Positions 47,352 through 58,253 of a stretch of DNA of 64,000 nucleotides are shown here, piece by piece. The notes under the pieces are model-generated. The model searched no databases and was not told the DNA's origin. It worked only from the letters and a program-made list of their open reading frames with translations. Within the stretch, counting starts at the first letter, position 1, and every line of letters begins with the position of its first letter. The position numbers and the translations under genes were made by a program. Origin of the DNA: Candidatus Bartonella washoeensis Sb944nv (GTDB lineage: Bacteria > Pseudomonadota > Alphaproteobacteria > Rhizobiales > Rhizobiaceae); assembly GCF_000278135.1 (NCBI RefSeq), contig NZ_JH725024.1, positions 199,434 through 263,433 of the forward strand, read 5' to 3'.

Positions 47352-48044
47352 ATGCTGACACTTTTCCACTCTCCCCTCTCTTCTGCCTCCCGCTTCATAC
47401 GTCTTGTTCTTGGAGAATATAATATAAGCACTCAATTGATTGTAGAACATGAATGGGCAAGAAGACACGAATTTCTTGCACTAAATCCAGCTGGTCATGT
47501 CCCTGTTCTTCTTGCTGAACAAGAAGTTCCCTTATCCGGAGCTATAGTTATTTACGAATATTTAGATGAGACACATGGGAGTTTGCGACAAGAGAATAAG
47601 CTCTTTCCGGAAAATCCTTTAGATCGGGGCGAGGTACGCCGTCTCAACGATTGGTTTTTAAATAAATTTGAAAATGAAGCTACGCGTCATATTGTACGAG
47701 AAAGAATTTATAAACGTGAAATGCCACTCACCATTGGTGGAGGAGCTCCTGATTCACAAATTTTACGCAATGCACGCGCCAATATTGCACCACATATGAA
47801 TTATCTTAATTGGCTCTGTGCATCTCGCGACTGTTTAGTCGGCTCTAAACTATCCTATGCAGATCTAGCAGCCGCAGCAACTATTTCTGTGCTTGATTTT
47901 CTAGGGGAAATTGACTGGGATCAATCCCCAGCAGCCAAAGACTGGTATATGCGAATTAAATCGCGGCCTTCTTTCCGCCCTCTTTTAACAGATCGCATCC
48001 GAGGAATTGTAGCGAGTCCTCACTATGCAGATCTTGATTTCTAA
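47352..48044 (+). CDS. Glutathione S-transferase family protein
   Basis: A 230-residue GST-fold protein. The N-terminal thioredoxin-like domain has FHSPLSSASRFIRLVLGEY (a serine in place of the usual Tyr/Cys catalytic position), the cis-proline motif GHVPVL and the glutathione-contact motif SGAIVIYEYLDE. The C-terminal helical domain has the SYADLAAAATISVLDFLGEID capping-type motif. Substrate and reaction are unknown; a stress or detoxification role is the usual inference. Confidence 0.88.
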   Translation: MLTLFHSPLSSASRFIRLVLGEYNISTQLIVEHEWARRHEFLALNPAGHVPVLLAEQEVPLSGAIVIYEYLDETHGSLRQENKLFPENPLDRGEVRRLNDWFLNKFENEATRHIVRERIYKREMPLTIGGGAPDSQILRNARANIAPHMNYLNWLCASRDCLVGSKLSYADLAAAATISVLDFLGEIDWDQSPAAKDWYMRIKSRPSFRPLLTDRIRGIVASPHYADLDF

Positions 48045-48375
48045 GCACCTCTTAGCAATAAAAGTGAAAGTAATATTTAAACAGGTGATATGCCTGTGCA
48101 CCAATGGAATCTTATGCATTTGTAAACATCATGCGCAATCTTCCATTCTCCCAAATACATGTTATAAAATATATTGCATTACATTAACATTCTTTATTCT
48201 ATAATGATAACGAAGATACCTCTCATTACGAGTTTATACAAGAAGTGTTAACCCATTCACATAACTTAAAAGAAGCAAACTTTTCCCTTAAGGAAAAGGA
48301 ACCGTTAGAAATAAGAAGAGAATTTACCTATAATTTATCTATATTAAAAGACTAAAGTATCATAAGGAGATAAAT
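48045..48375 (+). other. Leader region of dapB
   Basis: About 330 bases with no gene. A hairpin CTTTTCC (48280-48286) with GGAAAAG (48292-48298) lies about 80 bases before dapB. No known lysine riboswitch features are recognisable. The ribosome binding site before dapB is AAGGAG. Confidence 0.45.
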
Positions 48376-49188
48376 ATGCGCCTGACAGTTGTTGGTGCTA
48401 ATGGAAGAATGGGACGTGAGCTCATTACAGCTATCCGGTGTAGGAAAGATGTAGAGCTTTGTGCTGTACTTGTACGAAAAGGATCACCTTTTGTAGACAA
48501 AGATGCCAGTACATTGATTGGTTCAGACTTTCTCAATATTCGCATCACAGATGATCCTGAAAATGCCTTTTCTAATACAGATGGCATTTTAGACTTTTCA
48601 CAACCACAAGCCAGTATTCTCTACGCCAACTATGCTGCCCAAAAAGGCCTCGTTCATATTATTGGAACAACGGGGTTTAGCAAAACAGAAGAAGCACAAA
48701 TTGCAGATTTTGCAAAATATACAACTATTGTCAAATCCGGAAATATGAGTCTCGGCATCAATCTTTTGGCTAACTTCATAAAAAAAGCAGCCAAAGCGTT
48801 AGACGCGGATGAATTTGATATTGAGATTTACGAGATGCATCATGCTAGCAAAGTTGATGCCCCTTCTGGGACAGCTCTTCTTCTTGGGCAAGCCGCAGCA
48901 GAAGGTCGCAATATTACGCTTAAAAATGTGAGTGTCAGTGGACGCAATGGCTACACAGGCAAACGCGAAAAAGGTACAATTGGTTTTGCCTGTTCACGAG
49001 GTGGAACAGTCATTGGCGACCACAGTGTTACTTTTGCCGGTTCAAATGAACGTATCGTTTTTTCCCACGTAGCGCAAGAACGCTCTACTTTTGCCAATGG
49101 AGCATTAAAAGCAGCCTTATGGGCAAAGAACCACGAAAATGGTCTTTATTCAATGCTCGATGTTTTGGGATTGAACAATGAATTTTAA
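48376..49188 (+). CDS. dapB: 4-hydroxy-tetrahydrodipicolinate reductase
   Basis: A 270-residue enzyme of the lysine/diaminopimelate pathway. It has the NAD(P)-binding motif [19 protein letters not shown], and the catalytic signature [13 protein letters not shown] with the active His pair and Lys. Its product is needed for peptidoglycan cross-links as well as for lysine. Length and domains are normal. It is followed 28 bases later by gpmA. Confidence 0.97.
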   Translation: MRLTVVGANGRMGRELITAIRCRKDVELCAVLVRKGSPFVDKDASTLIGSDFLNIRITDDPENAFSNTDGILDFSQPQASILYANYAAQKGLVHIIGTTGFSKTEEAQIADFAKYTTIVKSGNMSLGINLLANFIKKAAKALDADEFDIEIYEMHHASKVDAPSGTALLLGQAAAEGRNITLKNVSVSGRNGYTGKREKGTIGFACSRGGTVIGDHSVTFAGSNERIVFSHVAQERSTFANGALKAALWAKNHENGLYSMLDVLGLNNEF

Positions 49189-49216
49189 ACAATCAATGTA
49201 ACATAGGAAATTCATA

Positions 49217-49837
49217 ATGGGACGCACACTTGTACTTATCCGTCATGGACAAAGTGAATGGAATCTCAAAAATCTTTTTACTGGTTGGAAAGACCCAAAT
49301 TTGACAGAAAAAGGCCATGCAGAAGCAATAGCAGCAGGAAAGAATCTTAAAGCAGCTGGTTTAAAATTTGATATCGCTTATACATCTGCCTTACAGCGTG
49401 CACAAAAAACGGCACAACACATTTTAGAACAGATGGGACAATCCGATCTGCAATTGATAAAAAATCCAGCATTGAATGAACGTAATTACGGTGATCTTGC
49501 TGGCCTGAATAAAGATGAAGTGCGTCAACAATGGGGAGAAAAACAAGTGCAAATATGGCGTCGTTCTTATGCTATTGCCCCCCCTAATGGAGAAAGCCTA
49601 CGCGATACTGGTGCGCGCGTTTGGCCCTACTATCTTTACCATATCCAACCGCATATTTTACGTTGTAAAACTGTTTTAGTCGCAGCACATGGCAACTCTC
49701 TTCGTGCTCTTATTATGGCACTTGAAGGTCTAGATGAAGAAAAAATTATGTCTCAAGAATTAGCAACTGGCATTCCTATTATTTACACATTCAACTCTGA
49801 TTCTACGATTTCATCAAAGACAATCATCACACCTTAA
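49217..49837 (+). CDS. gpmA: 2,3-bisphosphoglycerate-dependent phosphoglycerate mutase
   Basis: A 206-residue histidine-phosphatase-fold enzyme that interconverts 3- and 2-phosphoglycerate. The phospho-His motif [10 protein letters not shown] gives H10. [39 protein letters not shown] and the second catalytic His in [10 protein letters not shown] are intact. It is shorter than E. coli GpmA because a mid-protein loop is missing, as is usual in rhizobia. Confidence 0.95.
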   Translation: MGRTLVLIRHGQSEWNLKNLFTGWKDPNLTEKGHAEAIAAGKNLKAAGLKFDIAYTSALQRAQKTAQHILEQMGQSDLQLIKNPALNERNYGDLAGLNKDEVRQQWGEKQVQIWRRSYAIAPPNGESLRDTGARVWPYYLYHIQPHILRCKTVLVAAHGNSLRALIMALEGLDEEKIMSQELATGIPIIYTFNSDSTISSKTIITP

Positions 49838-49910
49838 TGGCTAAAGTCTTATTGTAACATAAGAAGTTTGGTCAAAGACTTTTCAGCTAAAGATAAATTC
49901 TACAATTTTA

Positions 49911-49938
49911 TTGACAGAATTGCCTCACAAGCTTAGAT
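49911..49938 (+). promoter_or_regulatory. Promoter for tRNA-Leu
   Basis: TTGACA (49911-49916) and TTAGAT (49933-49938) are separated by 16 nt, ending about ten bases before the tRNA. Confidence 0.5.
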
Positions 49939-49948
49939 GAACTTTATA

Positions 49949-50033
49949 GCCCAGATGGCGGAATTGGTAGACGCGCAGGTTTCAGGTACCTGTGCCGTAA
50001 GGCGTGGAGGTTCGAGTCCTCTTTTGGGCACCA
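49949..50033 (+). tRNA. tRNA-Leu (CAG)
   Basis: A class II tRNA with long variable arm. Acceptor GCCCAGA pairs with TTTGGGC (one G-U pair), the anticodon stem CAGGT/ACCTG encloses TTCAGGT with anticodon CAG, the T-loop is TTCGAGT, and CCA is encoded. Confidence 0.95.
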
Positions 50034-50283
50034 TATTCTTTTTCATCCCAAATAACTTATTGATTCTCCATATATTTTCTAAGGTGAGGGATGCCTGAAT
50101 AAAAGTGAGGGAATAGGATTTTCGAATGTGCCCTTACAATGTATTATGAATCAAAATTTCTTTTAGAAGCATTTTTGAGAAATATCTATTGGTCTATTTA
50201 TCGGTCTATTATTGGCACACAATAGCTTTTTCACTTTTTCATTGTATAAAATTCAATCAAAATGTTAAGATTCACATAATTAA

Positions 50284-50760
50284 TACGCCATACTTAATCA
50301 ACCCACCTCATCTTGGAAAAAATACGCGGCAGGGTAAGATTGTATGGCATGTGCATATGGATTATAGATCCAAGTATAAGAAACACAGAATTTATGGAAC
50401 GAAAAAATTCTTTGATGACAACAAACTCGTGCTTTCTGAATTATAAAGATGCATACCCTAAATCTAAATCAGACAAACTTATCGAAAGTTCATAGGTAAC
50501 GCTCCTCAAACAGAATGGACATAGCCTTCCCCTAAAACTATACGAAGGTCAAAAATACCAATTTAAAACAGATATTTTTCTCTCCATTTTTGCCTGAACT
50601 AGTTGCAAAACTTGAAACTCATCTCTCAGAAGGAAATATTCATTATATTGGTAAAGGCAGCGTGAAACTGACCAGAGAAAGTTTTGGCAATTGGTTTCGT
50701 AAAACTTATAATATAGTGGAAATGAGAAGGCTTTTTAGCTAGATTCAAAGACAAAAGAAC
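50284..50760 (+). pseudogene. Tyrosine recombinase (phage-type integrase) relic
   Basis: Fragments in several frames resemble a tyrosine integrase. An N-terminal piece has GKIVWHVHMDYRSKYKKHR and YGTKKFFDDNKLVLSEL (about 50328-50440). A later piece has LPELVAKLETHLSEGN and LTRESFGNWFRKTYN (about 50590-50715), typical of the start of the catalytic domain. The Arg-His-Arg-Tyr active-site motifs are not found. It lies between tRNA-Leu and tRNA-Ser, a usual integration site. Confidence 0.65.
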
Positions 50761-50907
50761 ATAGCTCTATATCAAAACTGTTGATAAAAAACGACTCGCA
50801 ATAAAAGCCATCAAAAAGCTCTAAGAAAGTTCGGGATAGACAGAAAAAGTATTTAAAAGAATCAATAGAATCAAAATTCCATATAACCTATTGATTTTAT
50901 TGATAAA

Positions 50908-50998
50908 TGGCGGAGAGGAAGAGATTCGAACTCTCGAGAGCCTTTTGAGCCCTACTCCCTTAGCAGGGGAGCGCCTTCGACCACTCGGCCACCTCTCC
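50908..50998 (-). tRNA. tRNA-Ser (GCT)
   Basis: A class II tRNA on the minus strand. Acceptor GGAGAGG pairs with CCTCTCC, the anticodon loop CTGCTAA gives GCT between CTCCC and GGGAG, there is a long variable arm, the T-loop is TTCGAAT, and CCA is encoded. Confidence 0.95.
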
Positions 50999-51315
50999 AA
51001 GGGCGGTGCATAAACGGTATCACTAAAAAGTTCAAGACATTTTCGATCTTTTTCAAAAATATCTGATGTTTTTCTCTTTTATTTTCATTGATCCAATCAA
51101 ATAAAAAGTTAACAAATGAAAAATCGTGACTTTTCTACCACATTGCCCTGAATAGTACATGAATAGCTTTCAAAAAGACGATTTCATATTTGTATATCTA
51201 AAAACGATCAGTATAGCTAGAATCATAAGTATCGTATTATTTTACTCTGGTTTTTAATGAGTTAAACAAATAATATTCCCTAAAGAGATTAAATTACCTT
51301 CATTGGAGATCCACT
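50999..51315 (+). promoter_or_regulatory. Upstream region of the porin gene
   Basis: About 320 bases, AT-rich, with no gene. It ends in a ribosome binding site GGAG eight bases before the porin ATG. I cannot pick one promoter with confidence. Confidence 0.4.
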
Positions 51316-52536
51316 ATGAATATTATGAATATTAAGTCCCTCTTTTTAAGCTCTACAGCAGCTTTGATAGCAATTTCTGGAGCGCAAGCAGCTTCAACAG
51401 TTATTGCAGAACCAGAGCCTGTAGAATTTGTTCGCGTCTGCGATGCATATGGCAAAGGGTATTTCTATATCCCTGGAACAGAGACCTGCATGCGTTTGTC
51501 GGGAAGTGTACGTGCTGATTTTATAGGTGGTGACAATGTTGGTGCCAAAACTAATACTGCGTTAAATCACAAAAGGAAAACTTATGGCGCATCATCACGA
51601 TTAACCCTTGTTTTTCAAGCTGCTTCTGAAACAGAGTTGGGAACACTTCGTTCCTATGCGCGTATCTATTCAAACTGGGGTGATGGTAAAGACAACGCTG
51701 GTGCAAAACTTTCAGCCGCTTACATTGAACTTGGTGGTTTTCGTGTAGGTCTTGATGATACCATTTTCAATAGCTGGACAGGTGGCTACGGCAACGTTCT
51801 CAATGACGACAGCATAGCGCCAGCAGGGCCGACACGCACCAATTTTATTTCTTACACCTTTAGTGGCGACACTGGCTTTTCTGCCATTGTTGGCGCTGAA
51901 TTAGGCAATGCCTCAGGTCCTACCTCTACTGAAATACCATATTATTACATTGATAAAGATGATAAAATTGCTGGCATTGCTGAAAATGATCTTCCAAGTC
52001 CAAGTAAAGGAATAAAAAAATACACTCCAAATTTTGTTGTGGGTATAAAATTTATGCAACAATGGGGTGGTTTTTCAACAGTTGCAGCTTACGATGCTTA
52101 TTACAAAAAATGGGCTGGTAAAGTACGTGTGGACTTCAATGTCAACGATCACTTAAACCTATGGGTCATGGGTGGCTATAAAGACAGCGTTGATTACTAC
52201 ACTGTAGATGATGAAAACGCATTGTCACGGCAAAACACAACAATCTACGCAAACTGGGGAGGAAAATGGGCAGCTTGGGCTGGTGCAACTTACAAACTCA
52301 CTCCAAATGCAAATTTAAATGCTCAAGTTTCTTATAGTGCTGTAAAGACCTTTGCAACTTCTGTAAATGTTCAATACACACTGGTTCCAGGCTTTGTGAT
52401 TACGCCTGAATTGACTTATGTTTCTTGGAACGATGATCGCACTCTCAAGAGCGTAAGCGGTGATACAACATATACACACGCTTTGAACGGGAAAAGTGCT
52501 TTCCAAGGTATGATTCGCTTCCAGCGTTCATTCTAA
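51316..52536 (+). CDS. omp43: Outer membrane porin, Omp43/Omp2b type
   Basis: A 406-residue porin. It has a signal peptide (LFLSSTAALIAISGAQA) and a mature start near AASTVIAEPEPVEFVRVC. The rhizobial porin hallmark follows: VCDAYGKGYFYIPGTETCMRLSG (two cysteines, given here as recognised), then alternating beta-strands and a C-terminal strand ending MIRFQRSF with terminal Phe. The predicted size of about 43 kDa fits Bartonella Omp43, a porin and reported adhesin related to Brucella Omp2b. An intrinsic terminator follows. Confidence 0.9.
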   Translation: MNIMNIKSLFLSSTAALIAISGAQAASTVIAEPEPVEFVRVCDAYGKGYFYIPGTETCMRLSGSVRADFIGGDNVGAKTNTALNHKRKTYGASSRLTLVFQAASETELGTLRSYARIYSNWGDGKDNAGAKLSAAYIELGGFRVGLDDTIFNSWTGGYGNVLNDDSIAPAGPTRTNFISYTFSGDTGFSAIVGAELGNASGPTSTEIPYYYIDKDDKIAGIAENDLPSPSKGIKKYTPNFVVGIKFMQQWGGFSTVAAYDAYYKKWAGKVRVDFNVNDHLNLWVMGGYKDSVDYYTVDDENALSRQNTTIYANWGGKWAAWAGATYKLTPNANLNAQVSYSAVKTFATSVNVQYTLVPGFVITPELTYVSWNDDRTLKSVSGDTTYTHALNGKSAFQGMIRFQRSF

Positions 52537-52559
52537 TCTTTATTAATCTACGCTTTTTT

Positions 52560-52590
52560 AAAAACTGGCAACAAATGTTGCCAGTTTTTA
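52560..52590 (+). terminator. Intrinsic terminator after the porin gene
   Basis: A 13-bp perfect stem (52561-52573 with 52576-52588, core CTGGCAACA/TGTTGCCAG) is followed by TTTTTATTG. It is one of the strongest terminators in the window. Confidence 0.88.
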
Positions 52591-53450
52591 TTGTTTCAAG
52601 CTATATATGATGATGCTCATAATAATATCTCATAACATTTATTATCCATCATCTTTAATAAAAAGCTGCTACCTTTATAAAAATATTACAAGCCAATGAA
52701 GCAAATGAGTGCCGCTAAAAACACTTCATAAGTTTTGCAAATGTGATTCAAAGGATGAAGATTTTCATTATAAAAGAATTTGTCATCAAAATTGTGCAGG
52801 CACCCCTACTTTAAATACAATCAAAAACAAGCTGGATATTTTCAAAGTAATAGACAATAAATCAGCAATGAAATTGCTAAAATGAATAGCAGGAATTTCT
52901 GCAACTTCTGTCGTTTTTGAATACATCAAAATATTCACTCAAGAATAGCAATGTATATTTGCAAAATTATATACAGACATGACACCTATATTTTCCTAGT
53001 GCATATGCTTTTCTTGCTCTCTGATTTCAATCATTGCCGGACTTTTCTTGCACGTTAAAAGTGGAAGGCTAGAATCTGTGCTTTTCATATCTAATAGTGC
53101 AGATGTGAATTCATCTAACAGTGCCGCTCCTTCTCATGCACTCTCAGTGAGCGCGTTCTTTCGTATTGTGCACAAATAAGTTACCTTTATGCACCTTTTT
53201 TACATGTGAGATACCCACTATAGTCAAAAAACGGGATTTAAAAGCCACCTCTATAAGCAAATATAAGAAAAACCGCCTTTTCTTTCTTTTCCCATTAACT
53301 CCTGTATATATAATTTTGTTCTCACAGCACACATAGCCTTCTTTAATTTCATACAGGCCTTATAATAGGATAAACAGCCAGAGAACATTGTTTAATAAAA
53401 AAATATAACTGTGATTAATTATATCCCTATTTAAACCGAAACGAGCTGAA
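52591..53450. other. Gene-poor tract between porin and amidase
   Basis: About 860 bases with only short ORFs of no known family. I see no tRNA or clear relic that I can name. Confidence 0.5.
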
Positions 53451-54392
53451 TTAATTTGATGGGAAATACTTATCTACCAGCGCATAGATAATCGCTGCTG
53501 TTTCAGTATCCAAAACTCCATCATAATTTTCTTGACGAAAATGAAGCTGAAATGCTCGAATTAAATCCCTATATCCTCTTTCTGTACAAGCAACTAAGGT
53601 ATCGTATCCGTACTGTTTGAGTTTAGCCAAAATATCTGCTTTATCTGGCAAACTTTTACAGAACTGCTTCTGATAGTGATCCTTCAATTCATCATCATAC
53701 CATGCCCCGATACCTGCTTCATAAAGCTCTTTCCAAGGAAAAGCTGCACCTGGATCACTTTTTCTCCCAATGGCGATATCACTATGCCCAACGACATCGG
53801 TTGGTATAATATCTGGATACCGTTGAAGAATATTCAATGCAAGTTCTTTAACCGCCTCAATTTGTATCGGATTATAGGGAGGAAATGTAAATGCCTCATT
53901 ATTATAAGTAGCTAAATCAATTGTTCCAAGCTTAACGACTTTATCATTTAAGTTACTGCCCTCAGACGGTAAGCGAACACCAGCGGCTTCACTCTCATTT
54001 CTATCAACCGGACTAAAACCACGCATATCCTTAAATCCAGCCTCAATATATGTTTCTTCAAAACAATCAGTATGGCCAGTTGCCAAATTAACTATTTCAA
54101 TTCCAATAGATGTATCATTCAGATTATTACGTCCAGCCCATGAGCTAACACCAGCATGCCATGCACGTTCATTTTCATCAACGAGATTAAAAATACGCAT
54201 ATCCTTAAACCCCGCTTCAAGATACGTTTTCTCTGAAGGATCAGGCACAAGATAATGAGCACTCACCGCTGATCCAGTAAGCGCTGTGATTGAACCCTTA
54301 AAGTCAATAGAGGTATAATGCATTACAAGAAAACGAATACGGCGATTAAAGCTTTTAACGGAACGATAGCTATTATAATCAATTTGATACAT
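53451..54392 (-). CDS. N-acetylmuramoyl-L-alanine amidase (AmiD-like) with an internal duplication
   Basis: A 313-residue zinc amidase (Amidase_2 fold) with a C-terminal peptidoglycan-binding helical domain (about residues 255-310). Likely zinc and catalytic residues are H25 (FLVMHYTS), E99 (SIGIEIVN), H203 (VGHSDIA) and D213 (KSDPG); H79 is in RAWHAGVS. Residues 56-105 and 114-162 are two copies of one segment, both starting TYxEAGFKDMR and ending in DLAT or NLAT. The second copy has lost the WHAG and GIEIVN motifs. It has no signal peptide, unlike E. coli AmiD, so the route to the cell wall is unclear. Confidence 0.88.
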   Translation of the reverse strand: MYQIDYNSYRSVKSFNRRIRFLVMHYTSIDFKGSITALTGSAVSAHYLVPDPSEKTYLEAGFKDMRIFNLVDENERAWHAGVSSWAGRNNLNDTSIGIEIVNLATGHTDCFEETYIEAGFKDMRGFSPVDRNESEAAGVRLPSEGSNLNDKVVKLGTIDLATYNNEAFTFPPYNPIQIEAVKELALNILQRYPDIIPTDVVGHSDIAIGRKSDPGAAFPWKELYEAGIGAWYDDELKDHYQKQFCKSLPDKADILAKLKQYGYDTLVACTERGYRDLIRAFQLHFRQENYDGVLDTETAAIIYALVDKYFPSN

Positions 54393-55193
54393 AGAAAAAT
54401 CCTTCCTTTCTGTCTAATACAACTGTACCATCGCGAATTACAACAGATCGTATCAAAAGCCTTAACACCATTTGAGAAGTTCTAACTACAAAATATATCA
54501 CCATTCACTTCTTAAATTTATAGTATTTATACTACAAAGTCGAACAGTCATAAAAAAACTACTACCAATAATAAGAACCCTCTCTCCACACCTCCCACAA
54601 TAATCAATAAAGGGATTATGGAAATATTAAGAATCCTCGCTGCATTTATTTTCTCAAATAAATATCTGAGAAATGATTTATTAAAAAAACAAACAAAAGC
54701 ACTACAAATGCATTCATTTAATATTGATCCACACCGTGATACGATATAATCTTTTTGTTATTAACCCGAAACAATGACAGTTAAAATCTAATTTCTACTA
54801 TTTATGACCAGTTTAATCTATCTATATGACAACATCTTCTAAACTATCACAAAGCATTGTTAAAAAACTTTGAGGCAATTTCTTGACAAAAAGTGATTGG
54901 ATCATATGTGCAATTAATTTTTTATAAGCGGATTTTTGAATAGATTTAAAAACTCTTTTATGAACATAATAGAAGGAATGGAGATCTTTCCTTGTTTTTT
55001 AATAAAAAACTCTATTTCTTTCAATTTTTGATACTATTCTTCTTCATATTTAAATAAACATGCTTAGAAAATTATTGTTCTTAAAATAAAAATATGGGAA
55101 TATTATTTTTCTTTTTTCACATTTAAAAATCTTGAGATATAAAAACAATGCAAAATAAAATTATTTTGTCGATTTTTATGTTCTCATAAAGGA
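54393..55193. other. Gene-poor AT-rich tract
   Basis: About 800 bases, very AT-rich. I see no gene or relic. Confidence 0.5.
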
Positions 55194-57247
55194 TTATTTT
55201 CTCTCCTCCATTTGCAAATATTTTTTTAAAACCGACCAAGCTGCGTATTCTTGTAAGACCACACCTAAAAGCGGTCGCGTATAGGGAAAAGAAATATGAT
55301 CATCACCATAGCCTTTCACCCGTATAGTCATGGTAGCATGTCCAAGACTTTCCTTTTGATTTTCTAATGTCTCGATGGAAGGTGATAAACTAACCTCAGC
55401 CTCAAACTGTGAAATACCCTTTGCACCTTTTTCTATTGGTTGAAAATATTTCAAAAGGTTTGGATCATTTGCAGACCAATGCACCTCTGCGTGCATTGCC
55501 AATTGTTTACAGGCAGTGGTAATTTCTGCACCAACCAAATATGGGCGAAATGGCCATCAACCCAATGCACAATGGTACTCTCATCAATTCCAATTAAAGT
55601 CCACGCATATTGCGTGCGCGATACAGAAGAATACTTCTTCTCATCGTTTTCTAAATAATCTTCTAAAAGCGCAAGAGCTTGCGTGGGAGGACCAGGCAAA
55701 ACAACAAGAAAACTCCCACAACTAGAGAGATAAAAACCAGGCGCTGTACCAGTAGGATTATCAAGCACCTTTGCCGTCTCAGGAAACAACGCTTGACGCA
55801 CATTACTGCTATCTGGCGCAATACCTAATCGCTGCAACTGACCTTTTATCATTTGCCAAACAGCTTCATGATGAACCAAAGGCCGCTGCACGGCTTTTGC
55901 TATCGCATCACAGGTTTTATCATCGGATGTTGATCCCAATCCGCCACTGATAATGATGAGATCTTCTTGCCTAAGACAAGAAATCACTGTCTCACTGATT
56001 TGCTGTAATTGATCGGCGCAAACAAAATGACGCGTTACTTGGATATTTCTTTTATTCAAGCTTTGACTCAAATCTTGCAAATTTGTATTCAAATATTGTC
56101 CTGAAAGGAATTCATCACCAACCATAACAATCGCGGCTCGACAAACAGAGACAGGATTTACAACAGAATTGAGAACAGCTTCAGCCATTTGGCGTGTAGA
56201 GGCTGAACCTCCCAGATCATAGGTAACAGTTTTTCCAGCACGAATAACCTGATCAACACTCTCAGATAATTGTTGCGCTGCGTCGTGAAAACCTAAATGG
56301 TCTAAAAGTAAAGCAGTGGTATAAAGCATGGCAGAAGGATTTGCTTTATTTTGTCTAGCAATGCGTGGTGCACTGCCATGAACAGGCTCAAAATAAGCAA
56401 TTTTGTTTCCTACATTTGCACTAGGTGCAAGTCCTAATCCACCCATGACTCCAGTGGCAAGGTCAGAGAGAATATCGCCAAACATGTTTTCAGCAACAAT
56501 CACCCCAAACTGCTCTGGCTTCGTTGCTATCCACAAAGCAACTACATCTATATTGTGAATATCTGCTTCAATTTCTAGATAATTTTGAGCAATGTTTTCA
56601 AAAATTTCTTGAGCAAATTGACCACTTTCCCGCATAACATTTGGCTTATCGGCAAAAGTAACCCGCGTAAAACCATGTTCCCATGCATAAGAAAAAGCAT
56701 ATTCAAAGAGCCGCTCTAAACCAAAGCGTGTTTGCAATCGTACTGTCCATACGGCCTCCTCAAGACCACACTTTTCTAAATTGGGATGTCTTACCATGCC
56801 GCTTTTTCAGGAGATATACCGCGAAAATCTAGCCCTGCGTATAAACCTTCGCTATTTTCCTTGATAACACAAAAATGAAAAGGCTTTCTCGCACTAACAA
56901 TGTATCTGATCGGGCACACATTAGCAAACAGACCTAATTTTTGGCGAAGTTGTATAACAGGAGAAACATACGTAAACTGCCTCTCCTGTAAATGCAGTGC
57001 AAGCTCTTTTAAAGCAGCCTTCTTTCCTTTACATGGTTACAGCACCAAGTAAAACAGCGTCACACTCATTGATTTTTTGCCAAGTCGCTTGAGGAACAGG
57101 ATCTCCTTCCTGTTTCCAACATTCCCAACCAATATCACCATAAGTTAATTCAATCGGCAATTGGAATTGCTCTAAGAGCATCAGCGCTGCATCACAAACC
57201 TCAGATCCTATCCCATCACCTGGTAATACAAGAACTTTCTTTTTCAT
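55194..57247 (-). pseudogene. Broken fusion of an isocitrate/isopropylmalate-type dehydrogenase and a CinA-like domain
   Basis: Read on the minus strand, four collinear pieces join into one protein of about 680 residues. Piece 1 (57247-57029) starts VLVLPGDGIGSEVCDAAL. Piece 2 (about 57030-56800) reads LQERQFTYVSPVIQLRQKLG and ends near FRGISPEKAAW. Piece 3 (to 55451) has the dehydrogenase metal-site region [27 protein letters not shown], and then a CinA/MoaB-like domain, AAIVMVGDEFLSGQYLNTN, SGGLGSTSDDKTCDAIA and LPGPPTQ. Piece 4 is 55538-55194. Frameshifts lie near 57030, 56797 and 55540. The family pair is a decarboxylating dehydrogenase plus a molybdopterin-binding-type domain. Confidence 0.82.
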
Positions 57248-57250
57248 AAT

Positions 57251-57953
57251 CTATTGATCCATTCATTAAGAATTCTATTCATCATAACAGGATTATCGTC
57301 CCACAAACGCATGCTAGCACCAGGGGTAATTTTATATTCATGATTCACACAATGACTTCGCGTTTAATTATCTACAGTTGCAAGTTGCGACTTTTCACCT
57401 ACCAAAGCTAAAAACCTTCCAGTGTACTTGATAATCTCATTCATCGCATCCATTTCTAAAAGAAGTCGAAACCGCTTTTGCATACGTTCAATGGCTATGT
57501 TCTTTTGCTCAGCAGGAATCTCCAAGAAAGCTCTTTTTAATGGCCCTAACAGGTTGCACGAAAGTATCTAATATTTTCAGAGCGTGTGATAGATAACCAT
57601 TATCCAAGTCGTTCTTGCAAAAGAGCATCTAGATAGCCTGTCGCATTCACGACAAGTATTGCATGTACATTTGGAAACCGCGCAGCCAACATTTGTACTA
57701 ATGTTCCAGCCATAGAAAACCCCACGAAAACTAAAGGCTCTTTAAAGTATCTTTCAAGTTTCTCTGTAATAAAAGGCAAAATTTCTATGACAGAGTTATT
57801 AGAAAAAGTAGAGTTGCTGGGAAAAAGGGAGAATGTATTGAATAGAGTAATTTGGAATCCTTTTGCCAAATATAGCTTTGTAAATGAAGAACAAAAAACG
57901 CCGTGATTCCAAATTGGCATCACAGGAGAAACAATGGCAACACGAAGGCTCAT
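57251..57953 (-). pseudogene. Broken alpha/beta hydrolase gene
   Basis: The first 117 residues (57953-57600) look like the start of an alpha/beta hydrolase, with the nucleophile elbow VGFSMAGTLVQMLAARFP. After the stop at 57600, other frames continue as IPAEQKNIAIERMQKRFR, then FLALVGEKSQLATVDN, then YKITPGASMRLWDDNPVM, down to a few bases before the dehydrogenase relic. A catalytic Asp/His pair cannot be placed with confidence. It appears to be the dead upstream partner in one former operon. Confidence 0.65.
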
Positions 57954-58253
57954 TTTTATTTATTCCCCTCACTCCTCGTTTCAGAATATAGATTGTAGCA
58001 ATAAATTCCCCACTGAGGATAATAATTAAAACACAGATATGCCAGAACTCTATTACCCATAAATTCATCCCCCGTAACAACAGCTCGGAATAAGCAATTG
58101 TAACACATTAAACTAAGCTACGACAAATTTTAAGTATGCACAATGCAATAAGCTTCATTAAAATTCACTCTCAGCTATCAGCTACAGCAATTTCCACTCA
58201 AGTAAAATAACGCCAAAATATTTACGCATGATGCTCTCTGTTTCTCATCTCTC
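57954..58253. other. Intergenic region, no gene seen
   Basis: About 300 bases between the broken hydrolase and the MFS exporter, which lie on the same strand. Nothing recognised. Confidence 0.5.
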
